Positions 8,204 through 17,002 are shown, numbered from the stretch's first letter. The stretch is 39,262 bases of DNA from an uncultured Candidatus Saccharibacteria bacterium (GCA_949480205.1 CASXXK010000007.1:1-39262); one strand, 5' to 3'. Notes: generated by a model not told the origin, from the letters alone. Program-made: numbers and translations.

Positions 8204-9229
8204 GTGAAATTCGAGCTAAAAACCGCCAAAAATCGTGCTAAGTGGGATGCGTTTGTAACGATTCACCCCGAAGCTAACTTTCTGCAGTCCTGGGATTTTT
8301 ATGAGTTTCATCTTAGCCGTGGCAACGACGTGGTACGCCGAATTGCAGTGGATGAGCAAGGAAATATCATTGCGGCTTATGCTGGCGTAGTGGAGGCAGC
8401 CAAGCGTGGCCGACATCTGGCAATCGCGGGTGGGCCAATTCTGGATTGGGACAACTTAGAATTAGTCGAGGCCGTGTTCCAAGATATGCGCGAGCAGGGA
8501 AAGCGGGAAAAATGTGTATTTGTACGAGTGCGTCCGCAATTGGAGCGCAGTGAATCTAGTCTTAAACTCATGCAACAGCTTGGCGCCAAGCCCGCGCCGA
8601 TGTATCTTTCGGTGGAATTTGCTGGTGTGCTCGATTTAACCAAGAGCGAAGATGAATTGCTCAAAAATATGCGCCAACGTCTACGTCGAGCTTTGCGCAA
8701 GGCAGAGAAAAATGGCATCACTGTAGAAAAGAGTACAAATCCTGAGGATATTCACGAATTTTATCAGATTCAAATGCAGACTGCTGGCCGTCACGGGTTC
8801 GTGGCCTTTTCGGAAGATTTCTTTTACAAACAATTTGCGGCGTTGGCTAAAAATGACGAAGCTGTGCTATATACCGCCAAATACCAGGGCGAGACTTTGG
8901 CGCAGAATTTCATGATTTTTTACGGCAACGAGGCTTCATATCATTATGGCGTAAGTTCGGAGTTGGGCACCAAACTTTCGGGTGCTCCGCTGCTACACAT
9001 GGAAGCGATGCGCGATGCGCGGAAGCGGGGAATTAAACGTTATAATTTTTGGGGTATTGTGGAAGAAGATGAGACTTGGCACCGGTTTTATGGCGTTTCG
9101 CAATTTAAGCGTGGTTTTGGCGTAACTGAGCTCAAATACGTTCCAGCACATGATTTGATTCTAAAACCAGGGAAATACGCTATTACGAAGCTAATTGAGG
9201 ATGTGCGCAAAAAGAAACGCCACGTCTAA
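8204..9229 (+). CDS. FemAB-family aminoacyltransferase 2
   Basis: This 341-residue paralogue follows the first FemAB gene after 59 nt. It repeats the same landmarks: FLQSWDFYEF, LAIAGGPILDWD, RQRLRRALRKAEKNGI, KRYNFWGI and FKRGFGV, ending in a basic KKKRHV tail. The start is GTG 8204 with GGAGA upstream; no better ATG is near. In Fem systems successive residues of an interpeptide bridge are added by separate paralogues (FemX/A/B, MurM/N), so two enzymes suggest a bridge of at least two additions; this is inference. The pair probably arose by tandem duplication. The gene ends 24 nt before the convergent gene at 9254. Confidence 0.85.
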   Translation: MKFELKTAKNRAKWDAFVTIHPEANFLQSWDFYEFHLSRGNDVVRRIAVDEQGNIIAAYAGVVEAAKRGRHLAIAGGPILDWDNLELVEAVFQDMREQGKREKCVFVRVRPQLERSESSLKLMQQLGAKPAPMYLSVEFAGVLDLTKSEDELLKNMRQRLRRALRKAEKNGITVEKSTNPEDIHEFYQIQMQTAGRHGFVAFSEDFFYKQFAALAKNDEAVLYTAKYQGETLAQNFMIFYGNEASYHYGVSSELGTKLSGAPLLHMEAMRDARKRGIKRYNFWGIVEEDETWHRFYGVSQFKRGFGVTELKYVPAHDLILKPGKYAITKLIEDVRKKKRHV

Positions 9230-9253
9230 AACAAATAGGACGCCAACGGCATC

Positions 9254-10066
9254 CTAAAAGTAGCGGCCCGGGTCGAGCCATTCTGCTGAGTGCTGCCAAA
9301 CGCTAGTAATATAGCGATATTGGCTTTCTCCGGCCTGTCCGAGATCGGATAAAATTGTTGCGCGCGGCAGTTCTTCGTCAAATGCGGCATCGATAGCGAA
9401 AATTGTCTGTCTCAGCCGACTTGAGACTTTTTCCATCTGCAGAGCAGAAGTTGCAACCACTAAGAATTTCTCATTGCCTTTCCACAGACAGCTTGAATGG
9501 GTGCGCTCCGTAGAATCTACAAATTGCCAAGTCCCCCATGGCGTAACCAGCGTATGCGGAAAATTGTTACCGTACACCTCCAAGAATAATCCGCGCGAAC
9601 GCTCCGCTTTAGAGTTGGGTGTGTAACTTCGTTGGTCAGCCATCCAAGGGCAGTCCGGATCATTACCGAACTCCAAAGCAGTTTGATAAATCACGTCAGC
9701 GATGCGCCGCGCCGTTTGGTATAAATGTTGGTCGTACAAGCCACCGGTATTTTGATAGCTCGCTGTGATGTCATAGGGCGACCCAAGGCGTGTAGCGGTG
9801 CCGTCATAAATTAGGGCAGCTCGTAGCGTTATCAACATTAAACTTACAGCGTCGCTATTAGCCTGTGGAAACAATTTCCGGAGTTGGCGTCTGGCTGCTC
9901 GATGATAATTGTGCCGCAGCAGTTGCGCCAAATTACAAAACTCAATTGGCTGCGACTGAGCGCACTTATGCAATTCAGCCAAAAGCGCCTCCGTTGTCTC
10001 CAGCGCCACGCGTTCACCGGTTTTCAAAACCACCACTTCAGGCAGCTGTTCGATTTCGTGCAACAT
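9254..10066 (-). CDS. Hypothetical protein (unknown family)
   Basis: I do not recognise this 270-residue protein. It has no signal peptide or membrane helix. The first 75 residues look helical and charged; a Tyr/Gln/Asp-rich middle follows (SPYDITASYQNTGGLYDQHLY), then a region with GNNFPHTLVTPWGTW. The start ATG 10066 has a strong GGGAGGG six bases upstream, and a near-consensus promoter lies 40 nt further up, so it is clearly a gene. It is transcribed opposite to its neighbours and converges on the second FemAB gene with a 24-nt gap and no obvious terminator between them. Function unknown. Confidence 0.75.
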   Translation of the reverse strand: MLHEIEQLPEVVVLKTGERVALETTEALLAELHKCAQSQPIEFCNLAQLLRHNYHRAARRQLRKLFPQANSDAVSLMLITLRAALIYDGTATRLGSPYDITASYQNTGGLYDQHLYQTARRIADVIYQTALEFGNDPDCPWMADQRSYTPNSKAERSRGLFLEVYGNNFPHTLVTPWGTWQFVDSTERTHSSCLWKGNEKFLVVATSALQMEKVSSRLRQTIFAIDAAFDEELPRATILSDLGQAGESQYRYITSVWQHSAEWLDPGRYF

Positions 10067-10107
10067 CTTTGTCCCTCCCGTAGTAAAATTAAGGTGCCTA
10101 TCCTTTC

Positions 10108-10136
10108 ATTATAGCACACTTTCCCAAAAAAGTCAA
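10108..10136 (-). promoter_or_regulatory. Promoter P2 for the hypothetical gene at 9254-10066
   Basis: Minus strand: TTGACT (10136-10131), 17 nt ending GTGTGC, TATAAT (10113-10108), then GAAAGGATAGG. About 35 nt of leader precede the Shine-Dalgarno and ATG. Confidence 0.8.
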
Positions 10137-10185
10137 TAGAAAAAGCTATTTTTGTGAAATTTAGCATAAAAATCATAAGTATGCT

Positions 10186-10191
10186 ATACTA
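10186..10191 (+). promoter_or_regulatory. Extended -10 for the DUF308 gene
   Basis: TATGC-TATACT with no good -35. AGGAGG (10204-10209) follows, five bases before ATG 10215. Confidence 0.45.
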
Positions 10192-10214
10192 AAAACAGTA
10201 TTTAGGAGGTTTTT

Positions 10215-10829
10215 ATGGCGCATATCAAGCGTAAATATATTGATAGCCACTGGCTAGTTTTCATTTTTCAGGGCATCGTGGCCTTTTTGTTCGGCTGTTT
10301 GATGTTGTTTACCTCGGACGAAACATCCGCTTCGATGGTCCCAGTCGTGGGGATTTCGATGCTTGCCCTAGCCATCGTTGAGTTTGCTAACTCGGTTTAC
10401 CGTAGTTACAATCGCCAAGGGTGGTTGGTATCTACTGCCGTAGCGGTTTTTGACGCCATCTTCGGCTTATTACTGCTCTTTGTAATGAACGAAGGTATGA
10501 CTTGGCATTTGGTTTTGATGTCAGTTTATACCCTGCTGCGGGGCGCCTTTGAGCTAGCAATCGCCTTTCGGACTACAGTTGACCCAACCGATCGTTTTAT
10601 CTGGGCGTTGTGTGGAATCTGTGGTGTGATTTTTGGCATCGCCATCTTCAATTCTGGGCATTTGGCAAACGTTGACTTTATGCGTTTCTTCGGTGCTTAC
10701 ATGATGATTTTGGGTGTATCAAGCTTAATTTACAGCATTCACAACCGTGAGCAACAGCGCGAAGATCGTATTGCGCGCTCTGAAGCCGCTAAGCAGTCCC
10801 GGGTGGAGAAAAGTTCCAAAACTGCCTAA
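10215..10829 (+). CDS. DUF308/HdeD-like integral membrane protein
   Basis: A protein of 204 residues with six hydrophobic segments in three hairpins (residues about 13-32, 38-58, 71-91, 97-117, 130-150, 155-175) and a charged cytoplasmic tail rich in Glu, Arg and Lys. This matches the DUF308/HdeD family, whose E. coli member is linked to acid resistance; the biochemical role is unknown. The Shine-Dalgarno AGGAGG is strong. A separate -10 box precedes galU downstream, so the two may be transcribed independently or together. Confidence 0.75.
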   Translation: MAHIKRKYIDSHWLVFIFQGIVAFLFGCLMLFTSDETSASMVPVVGISMLALAIVEFANSVYRSYNRQGWLVSTAVAVFDAIFGLLLLFVMNEGMTWHLVLMSVYTLLRGAFELAIAFRTTVDPTDRFIWALCGICGVIFGIAIFNSGHLANVDFMRFFGAYMMILGVSSLIYSIHNREQQREDRIARSEAAKQSRVEKSSKTA

Positions 10830-10836
10830 AGCATGG

Positions 10837-10842
10837 TATAAT
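10837..10842 (+). promoter_or_regulatory. Extended -10 for galU
   Basis: TGG-TATAAT after the DUF308 stop. A leader of about 25 nt carries AAGGAG before ATG 10874. The -35 is weak. Confidence 0.5.
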
Positions 10843-10873
10843 AGAGACTCAAAGCAATCTTGAAGGAGAAACT

Positions 10874-11758
10874 ATGAAATATCGTCAGCCAACCAAGGCT
10901 ATCGTCACAGATGCAGGTTTTGCTAGTCGGTTCCTACCCATTACAAAAACTATTCCCAAGGCTATGTTGCCATTAGGGAATCGCCCTATTATGCAATTTA
11001 TTGTTGAAGAATGTGCCGCCGCTGGCATTGAGGAAATCATCATCGTGGCCACCCCAGAAGGAAAGTCAATCTATGAGGATTATTTTAATAACAGTGTCAA
11101 CCACATCCGCAAGCAGCTACATGCCCAAGGCAAAGACGACCGCTACGCGCCAATCCAAGCCGTGCTCGATTTTCCAAAGATTGTCGTCATTGAGCAAGAC
11201 CCATCTTACCCTTATGGTAACGGTTCGCCGATTGCTTCGGCACGCAAGTTTATCTCTGACGACGAAGCTTTTGTGGCAATCTATTCAGACGATGTGGTGT
11301 TTGGTAGCTCAGATGTCAAAACTCTTATTGACGCTTACGCTCAGCATCCGGATGCTAGTGCGATTATCATTGCTCAAGAAATGCCGCGCGAGGTCTTGAA
11401 TAAATACGGTGTTATTCGGCTTGCGGATGAGGCCGCTATGACTCTGCAGAATATCGTTGAAAAACCTGCAATTGAGGACGCTCCGTCCAATCTTACAAGC
11501 TACGGTCGTTATTTGTTGACTCCAGAAGTATTCCAATACCTCAATCCAACCGCTACCGGTTTGGACGGCGAATTATGGACAGTGGACGCCATCACGAAGA
11601 TGGTAGAGGCTGGCGGCAAAGTCTATGTTGAGAAAACTCGCGGCAAGTGGATGACTACTGGTGATCCCAAGAATTATTGCATGACCCAGTTGGAGTATAC
11701 TCTAGATAACGAGGACTTTGCTGACGACGTGCGAGCATTGGTCGCTAACCATAACTAA
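10874..11758 (+). CDS. galU: UTP-glucose-1-phosphate uridylyltransferase
   Basis: A nucleotidyltransferase making UDP-glucose from UTP and glucose-1-phosphate, a precursor of surface polysaccharides. The 294-residue protein has the GalU layout: an N-terminal nucleotide loop, RFLPITKTIPKAMLPLGNRP, FIVEECAAAGIEEIIIV, the YGNGSPIASA segment, the metal-binding YSDDVV, and KPAIEDAPSNL. The glycine-rich loop reads DAGFASRFLP where AAGLGTRFLP is usual; the two small-residue changes are conservative but uncommon. The Shine-Dalgarno AAGGAG supports ATG 10874. The preference for UTP and glucose is by homology only. Confidence 0.88.
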   Translation: MKYRQPTKAIVTDAGFASRFLPITKTIPKAMLPLGNRPIMQFIVEECAAAGIEEIIIVATPEGKSIYEDYFNNSVNHIRKQLHAQGKDDRYAPIQAVLDFPKIVVIEQDPSYPYGNGSPIASARKFISDDEAFVAIYSDDVVFGSSDVKTLIDAYAQHPDASAIIIAQEMPREVLNKYGVIRLADEAAMTLQNIVEKPAIEDAPSNLTSYGRYLLTPEVFQYLNPTATGLDGELWTVDAITKMVEAGGKVYVEKTRGKWMTTGDPKNYCMTQLEYTLDNEDFADDVRALVANHN

Positions 11759-11784
11759 AGTTCAATTATAAATAAGGAGGTAAA

Positions 11785-12180
11785 ATGAACATAGCAGAGT
11801 GGATTTTGGTAATTATGCTGGCAATTGCTCTCTTCATCTTTTTGGTCGCCGGAATCGTGCTGGTGATTAAACTGATTAATTTGGCAAACGAAGCTAAAAA
11901 GATTGTTATCACTAGTCAGGGGATTGCCGAAAAGGCCGATGATATCGTGGATAATGTCAAAGGTATGACTTCAGTTGGCGGAATCGTCAAAACGTTTGCT
12001 AACCACGTGATGGAGAATCAAGAACGGCATTACGCCGAGCAGGACGCCGCACGGGCAGCTGAAGCGGCGGCGCAGACTGCTGTCGCTAATGCAGCAATTG
12101 CTGAGGCGAATCGCGCCGAAACTCAAGCCAAGCGAGCTAAGGCTACTGCCAAGAAGGCGGCCAAAGCGGCAAAGAAGTAA
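11785..12180 (+). CDS. Small single-pass membrane protein with Ala/Lys coiled coil
   Basis: This 131-residue protein has one hydrophobic helix (residues 6-30), then a helical region, then an Ala/Glu/Arg/Lys heptad-like stretch ending in AKKAAKAAKK. No family is certain; it resembles DUF948-type or generic membrane-anchored coiled-coil proteins. AAGGAGG lies five bases before the ATG, 26 nt after galU, so it is probably the last gene of that operon; a strong terminator follows. The basic Ala-rich tail could bind nucleic acid or membrane phospholipid (inference). Confidence 0.7.
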   Translation: MNIAEWILVIMLAIALFIFLVAGIVLVIKLINLANEAKKIVITSQGIAEKADDIVDNVKGMTSVGGIVKTFANHVMENQERHYAEQDAARAAEAAAQTAVANAAIAEANRAETQAKRAKATAKKAAKAAKK

Positions 12181-12187
12181 AGGTATT

Positions 12188-12222
12188 AAAAAAGACCTGC
12201 CCTTTCGAGCAGGTCTTTTAAA
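12188..12222. terminator. Bidirectional terminator
   Basis: AAAAGACCTGC / GCAGGTCTTTT around an 8-nt loop, with A- and T-tracts on both sides. It serves the galU operon and the convergent JAMM-domain gene. Confidence 0.88.
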
Positions 12223-12226
12223 GAAC

Positions 12227-13028
12227 TTACTTTTGTGATTCCATGCGCATTGTAGCTATGAACGACGGTATGATGCAAAATGTCCAGCCACAAGCTTTGG
12301 CGGCAGCCACGCAGAAATTACAACTTGCTTCAAGATTGGAGCGGCCGCGATAGAACCTCCGCCCTAATCTGTGAATGTAGCGCAGACTTATCTGGCGCCT
12401 CGTGGGAGCTTCCATCAAGAAACACAAGAACGGAGTAACCACAATCGCCCTACTGCAAATTCCAGTAGTCAAATGGATCAAATCTTCCGGCGAAAATGCT
12501 ACTGGTTCCGGACCGGGGTGGTTGTGAACGATAATACAATCAGAGTGTTGCAGAATTAAGTCCTGATCCCCGTCACAGAGGGCAGTCATGCTTGGATGGT
12601 TTAGAGTTGACTCGCAGATTTTTTTGCCAGCTGCAGTAAAAAACGCTACATACTCCACGGGCTCGTACATAATACCGCACATCACGCTGGAGAGTGTTTC
12701 GCCGTGATCAGCATGCACGGGTTCGCCGAACTCTGCAAATACTCGCTCTCGGCGTAATGCTTGGCGCAAGAAATAAATCTCGTTTAGAGCAACCCGCAGG
12801 AACAACAGCTGAAGACTAACCGTCACTATATAGAGTATTTTGACGGTTAGTGAGTCCGTCATAAATGCCAGACTCACTAACCGTCACTATATAGAGTATT
12901 TTGACGGTTAGTGAGTCCGTCATAAATGCCAGACTCACGTTACATATAAAAGCTATGGAGAATATGACGGTAAAGACAATGGTGGTGATGAGCCTTATGG
13001 TGATGGTGGTTTGTTTGGAAAAGTACAT
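12227..13028 (-). pseudogene. Membrane-anchored JAMM/RadC-like gene split by a 61-bp tandem duplication
   Basis: The gene starts at ATG 13028 behind AGGAGG with an N-terminal membrane helix (MYFSKQTTITIRLITTIVF). After about 50 codons it hits two identical 61-bp units; because 61 is not a multiple of 3, the frame breaks and stops at 12816. The second part continues in another frame from inside the second unit (12877 to 12227). Removing one unit restores one open frame through ICNVSLAFMTDSLTV into LQLLFLRVAL. The second part carries HNHPG and SPED, the H-x-H-P...S-x-x-D pattern of JAMM metalloproteases and RadC. It is either a fresh pseudogene or an on/off phase-variable gene in its off state. 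Confidence 0.8.
12815..12936. repeat. 61-bp perfect tandem duplication with internal inverted repeats
   Basis: Units 12815-12875 and 12876-12936 are identical. Each contains the 10-bp arms actaaccgtc / gacggttagt around a 17-nt loop, plus actcac/gtgagt arms, so each can form a cruciform. The duplication lies inside the JAMM gene. Confidence 0.97.
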
Positions 13029-13082
13029 TTTGCTACCTCCTGGAATGTAAAGTATTCAAGGGTATCTATACCCTATCCCCCC

Positions 13083-13111
13083 ATTATAGCATACTTTTGT
13101 AAAAAAGTCAA
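13083..13111 (-). promoter_or_regulatory. Promoter P3 for the JAMM gene
   Basis: Minus strand: TTGACT (13111-13106), 17 nt, TATAAT (13088-13083), then GGGGGGATAGGG and a palindrome gggtatagataccc. AGGAGG and ATG 13028 follow. An intact promoter argues the gene was recently functional. Confidence 0.8.
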
Positions 13112-13134
13112 TACATTTTTCGCTAAATTCGTGC

Positions 13135-13140
13135 TATAAT
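13135..13140 (+). promoter_or_regulatory. -10 box of dnaE, leaderless layout
   Basis: GTGC-TATAAT; ATG 13148 begins 7 nt after it. The ATG at 13139 overlaps the -10 itself and cannot be transcribed from this promoter, so 13148 is preferred. Confidence 0.6.
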
Positions 13141-13147
13141 GGTAGAT

Positions 13148-16100
13148 ATGACGGAGGTAACTAAAGATTCTGAGCTGCTAAAAGTGAGCGATTTTGTGCA
13201 TTTGCACAACCATACCCATTATTCTTTGCTGGACGGGCTTACTAAGATCCCTGAACTGGTAGATTTTGTGAAAGAGCATGGTATGGAAGCAGTTGCTGTG
13301 ACCGACCATGGCACTATGAGTGGCCTGGTTGAACTGTATAAGGCTTGTAATGATGCTGGAATTAAACCAATTCTTGGCCTAGAGGCTTATGTGGCGGCAC
13401 GCAACATGGAAGATCACGATCCGGCGCATGACAAACAGCGTTTTCACATTACCTTGCTCGCGATGAATAATCAGGGCTTCGAAAACCTTTGCCATCTCAT
13501 GTCAGAAGCTGAGATTCACGGACGCTACTACAAGCCGCGCATTGACCATAAAATCATGGAGCAATTTAGCGAAGGTATTATTTGTCTGAGTGGCTGCGCC
13601 GGTTCTGAGATTTCTGAGGCGATTCGCGCCAACGACCCCAAGCGGGCTCGCGAGTTGATTGATTGGTACCATAATCTATATGGCGATCGCTTCTATTTGG
13701 AAATGCAGGACCATGGTCACCCCGATTCTCCGACTCACTGGGATGTGCAAAATCAAATCAACCAGCAATTGATGAAGTTCCACGAAGAGACGGGAATTCC
13801 GCTAGTGGTGACTTGTGACGCGCACTATCTGCGCCATGAACAACAAGACACGCACGAAGTTTTGCTCTGTGTGGGCACAGCATCCAACCTTTCCAACCCC
13901 AACCGCATGACTCTGAAGGATTTTGAGTTGCATGTAATTCCGCCAGATGAAATTATCGCGCGTTGGCAAAAAACTTGCCCCGAGGCTGTGCGTAATTCAC
14001 GGCGCATTGCTGACCGCTGTAATGTAGACTTACAGCTTGGTCGAATTTTGATTCCGAAGTTTCCAGTGCCAGAAGGCGAAGATGAAAAATCTTACCTAGA
14101 TAAGCTAGTCTTCCAGGGCTTGGTTTATCGCTACGCCGGCAAAAAACTTGAAGAAACGGTAGATTTGAGTGTGGCGGAATGCCGCAAAATGCTGGAAGAA
14201 GTGGATAAATCACCCGAGCGTGCCGAAGAAAAAATGAAAGTTCTGCCACGTATCGACTACGAGCTGGGCGTGGTGGATAAAATGGGTTATAATGGTTACT
14301 TCTTGATTGTGCAGGACTTTATTAACTGGGGTAAAAGCCAAAGAATCGTGTTTGGGCCAGGGCGTGGCTCGGCGGCGGGTAGTATTTTGGCCTATGCTTT
14401 AAGGATTACCGAGCTTGATCCGCTTAAATATGATCTGCTCTTTGAGCGCTTTTTGAACCCAGACCGTATCTCAATGCCAGATATTGATACAGACATTCAA
14501 GATACTCGTCGTGACGAAGTGATTGAGTATTGTACCCGCAAATACGGTAAAGGACGCGTGTCAAACATTGCTACTTTCGGTAAAATGATGGCCAAAAACG
14601 CCGTGCGTGACGTGGCGCGCGTGCTGGAAGTGCCATATGCTGAAGCGGATCGTTTGGCTAAGTTGGTGCCAGACCCAGTGCAGGGCCACCATGTGCATTT
14701 GACGGACGCGATTCGTGATGTGCCCGACCTGAAGCACGAGTATGAGACTAATCCAATTTCGAAGGAAGTTTTGGATTTTGCGAGCCAGCTGGAGGGAACG
14801 GTACGCAACCATGGTGTGCACGCTTGTGGTGTGATTATTGCCCCTGATGAGCTCGAAAAATTCCTCCCGCTTGAAGTTTCTGCCAAAGGGCCAATCGCTG
14901 CCCAATTCCCAATGGGTCAAGTGGAAGAATTGGGCTTGCTCAAAATGGACTTCCTTGGCCTTTCCAACCTCTCCGTGATTAACAACGCTCTGCGTATGAT
15001 TCGTAAAGTCTACCATGATGATGTTGATTTGGTGCATTTGCCGCTCGACGATCCGGAGACTTATCAACTATTGCAGCGTGCCGAGACTACTGGTGTGTTC
15101 CAGCTGGAATCTGCGGGCATGAAACGCTATTTGCGCGACCTCAAAGCCAACTGTTTTGAGGATATCATCGCTATGGTGGCCCTCTATCGTCCGGGCCCAA
15201 TGCAGTTTATTGATCAGTTCATTCGTCGCAAACACGGCGAAGAGCCAATCACATACCTTCACCCTGGGCTAGAGAACTCGCTCAAAAATACCTATGGTAT
15301 TATGATCTACCAGGAGCAGTTCATGCAGATTTCGCGTGAGTGGTGCGGATTTACTGGTGGTCAAGCTGATACCCTGCGCAAAGCAGTAGGTAAAAAGAAA
15401 GTTGACTTGATGAACAAGGTTAAACCACAGTTCATCGAAGGCGCAATCAAAGTTGGTGGAGCTACCAAAGAAATCGCTGAGGAATTCTGGGTGGAGCTAC
15501 TCGACTTTGCAAACTACTGTTTCAACAAATCCCACGCAGCGTGTTATGGTCTAGTCGCATACTGGACGGCTTATCTCAAAGCACACTATCCTGACGCCTT
15601 CATGGCAGCTCTAATGACGGCCGATATGCGCTGGACCGATCGTCTCGCTATTGAGATTACCGAGTGCAAGCGCATGGGTATCCCAGTGCTTGGCCCGGAT
15701 ATCAACGAGTCTTACGGTGACTTTGGTATTGTGGGCACGGAGAAAAAGATTCGCTTCGGTCTCTCTGGTATCAAATCCATGGGTAAGGCACTCGTGGAGG
15801 AATTCGTGATTCCAGAGCGCGATAAGAATGGTCCGTTCACGAGTGTTTGTGATTTTGCGGCTCGAGTCAACTCTAGCAAATTCAACAAGAAGTCTTGGGA
15901 AGCCGCGATTAAGACTGGTGCTTTTGATAGCTTTGGTGATCGTAGCGACTTGCTATTCAATCTTGAGGCAATTCAGGCTTACGGCGCCAAACGTCAAAAA
16001 GATGCAGCTAGTGGACAAACCGATCTCTTTGGCGCAATGGGCGATGCTGGGGCAGTGCCTGAACCAGAGATCAAAACCGCACCTACCAAATTCCCAGAAA

Positions 16101-16900
16101 AGGAACAACTCCTGTGGGAGCGTGATTTGATGGGACTCTACATTTCCAGTCACCCATTGGATAAATACGAAACTTATTTTGCCGAACAAACTCATCCATA
16201 TGATCTTGTAACCGCAGAAAATGACGGTAAACAGCTGAGTATTGGCGGAATTATTAGCGCAGTGCGCACGATTCTTACCAAGAGTGGCACCAAGATGGCC
16301 TTTGTGAAATTAGAAAACAAGATTGCCGAACAAGAAGTAATTATCTTCCCAAGTTTATACGAAGAAGTCGGCGGTAAATTAGTGCAAGATAATGTAGTTA
16401 AGATTACTGGACGCGTTAATGCTAAGGATAAAGACGGAAATGTCAGCTCCGAAGTAAAAATCATCGCGGATTCTGTGGAGGTTATCCCGGATACGGTTTT
16501 GGAAAGCTACCAATCAACTGGCCAAAAATTACCCATACCCAAGGCGGCAGCCCCACGACAGACTCGGCGCAGTCGTGCTACTAGTGTAGGTGGAGGCGGC
16601 TATCGTAGTAGTGCGCCAGCTCCAGTTGTGGACGATGCACCACGCGCACCGATTACTCCACCACGTGATACTCGGGGCGAAAAACTCTATGTTTTGGTGG
16701 AAGATCCAAATAATACTGACACGCTAAGTGAAATCCGCCACTTATGTGAATTGAACCCGGGAGTGCAGGAGATTATCATGGTACTTAAAGATGAAAACGG
16801 TAAACGACCACTAAGGCTGCCGTTCAAAGTTGATGTGACCGATCAGCTTACTAAACCACTGGCTGATCTCCTTGGTGACCAGTGTGTCAAAGTACAATAA
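13148..16900 (+). CDS. dnaE: DNA polymerase III alpha subunit
   Basis: The replicative polymerase, 1250 residues. In order: a PHP domain with FVHLHNHTHYSLLDG, VTDHGTMSG and CDAHYL (metal-binding His and Asp appear retained, unlike E. coli DnaE), the polymerase palm with FGPGRGSAAGS and MPDIDTDIQD (catalytic aspartates), KMDFLGLSNLS, the NKSHAACYGLVAYWTAYLKAHYP segment, a helix-hairpin-helix region, and an OB domain beginning SIGGIISAVRTI. A Thr/Arg/Pro-rich linker near residue 1140 leads to a C-terminal domain of about 75 residues. An intact PHP site may give proofreading or pyrophosphatase activity (inference). It is monocistronic, ends at a bidirectional terminator, and has no Shine-Dalgarno before the start. 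Confidence 0.97.
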   Translation: MTEVTKDSELLKVSDFVHLHNHTHYSLLDGLTKIPELVDFVKEHGMEAVAVTDHGTMSGLVELYKACNDAGIKPILGLEAYVAARNMEDHDPAHDKQRFHITLLAMNNQGFENLCHLMSEAEIHGRYYKPRIDHKIMEQFSEGIICLSGCAGSEISEAIRANDPKRARELIDWYHNLYGDRFYLEMQDHGHPDSPTHWDVQNQINQQLMKFHEETGIPLVVTCDAHYLRHEQQDTHEVLLCVGTASNLSNPNRMTLKDFELHVIPPDEIIARWQKTCPEAVRNSRRIADRCNVDLQLGRILIPKFPVPEGEDEKSYLDKLVFQGLVYRYAGKKLEETVDLSVAECRKMLEEVDKSPERAEEKMKVLPRIDYELGVVDKMGYNGYFLIVQDFINWGKSQRIVFGPGRGSAAGSILAYALRITELDPLKYDLLFERFLNPDRISMPDIDTDIQDTRRDEVIEYCTRKYGKGRVSNIATFGKMMAKNAVRDVARVLEVPYAEADRLAKLVPDPVQGHHVHLTDAIRDVPDLKHEYETNPISKEVLDFASQLEGTVRNHGVHACGVIIAPDELEKFLPLEVSAKGPIAAQFPMGQVEELGLLKMDFLGLSNLSVINNALRMIRKVYHDDVDLVHLPLDDPETYQLLQRAETTGVFQLESAGMKRYLRDLKANCFEDIIAMVALYRPGPMQFIDQFIRRKHGEEPITYLHPGLENSLKNTYGIMIYQEQFMQISREWCGFTGGQADTLRKAVGKKKVDLMNKVKPQFIEGAIKVGGATKEIAEEFWVELLDFANYCFNKSHAACYGLVAYWTAYLKAHYPDAFMAALMTADMRWTDRLAIEITECKRMGIPVLGPDINESYGDFGIVGTEKKIRFGLSGIKSMGKALVEEFVIPERDKNGPFTSVCDFAARVNSSKFNKKSWEAAIKTGAFDSFGDRSDLLFNLEAIQAYGAKRQKDAASGQTDLFGAMGDAGAVPEPEIKTAPTKFPEKEQLLWERDLMGLYISSHPLDKYETYFAEQTHPYDLVTAENDGKQLSIGGIISAVRTILTKSGTKMAFVKLENKIAEQEVIIFPSLYEEVGGKLVQDNVVKITGRVNAKDKDGNVSSEVKIIADSVEVIPDTVLESYQSTGQKLPIPKAAAPRQTRRSRATSVGGGGYRSSAPAPVVDDAPRAPITPPRDTRGEKLYVLVEDPNNTDTLSEIRHLCELNPGVQEIIMVLKDENGKRPLRLPFKVDVTDQLTKPLADLLGDQCVKVQ

Positions 16901-16914
16901 ATAATTAAAAACAA

Positions 16915-16950
16915 GAAAATCCCCAGCTAACGAATTAGCGGGGGATTTTA
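16915..16950. terminator. Bidirectional terminator between dnaE and eno
   Basis: AAAATCCCC ... GGGGATTTT with an inner gctaa/ttagc pairing around cgaa. It is usable from both sides for the two convergent genes. Confidence 0.88.
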
Positions 16951-16966
16951 GTTGCCCTATCTTTTC

Positions 16967-16995
16967 ATTATAGCACACATCGTGCGAAAAGTCAA
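16967..16995 (-). promoter_or_regulatory. Orphan promoter P4 between eno stop and terminator
   Basis: Minus strand: TTGACT (16995-16990), 17 nt ending GTGTGC, TATAAT (16972-16967), then GAAAAGATAGGG. A transcript would meet the terminator within about 45 nt. No gene lies between. Confidence 0.6.
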
Positions 16996-17002
16996 GAAAA
17001 CA

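Noticed and set aside
12815-12936. CRISPR array
   Set aside because: Only two directly adjacent identical units without spacers, inside a gene; the same holds for 32391-32464.
12816-13028. A separate 70-residue membrane protein
   Set aside because: Its last 20 codons are the second 61-bp unit read in the wrong frame; it is the front half of the broken JAMM gene.
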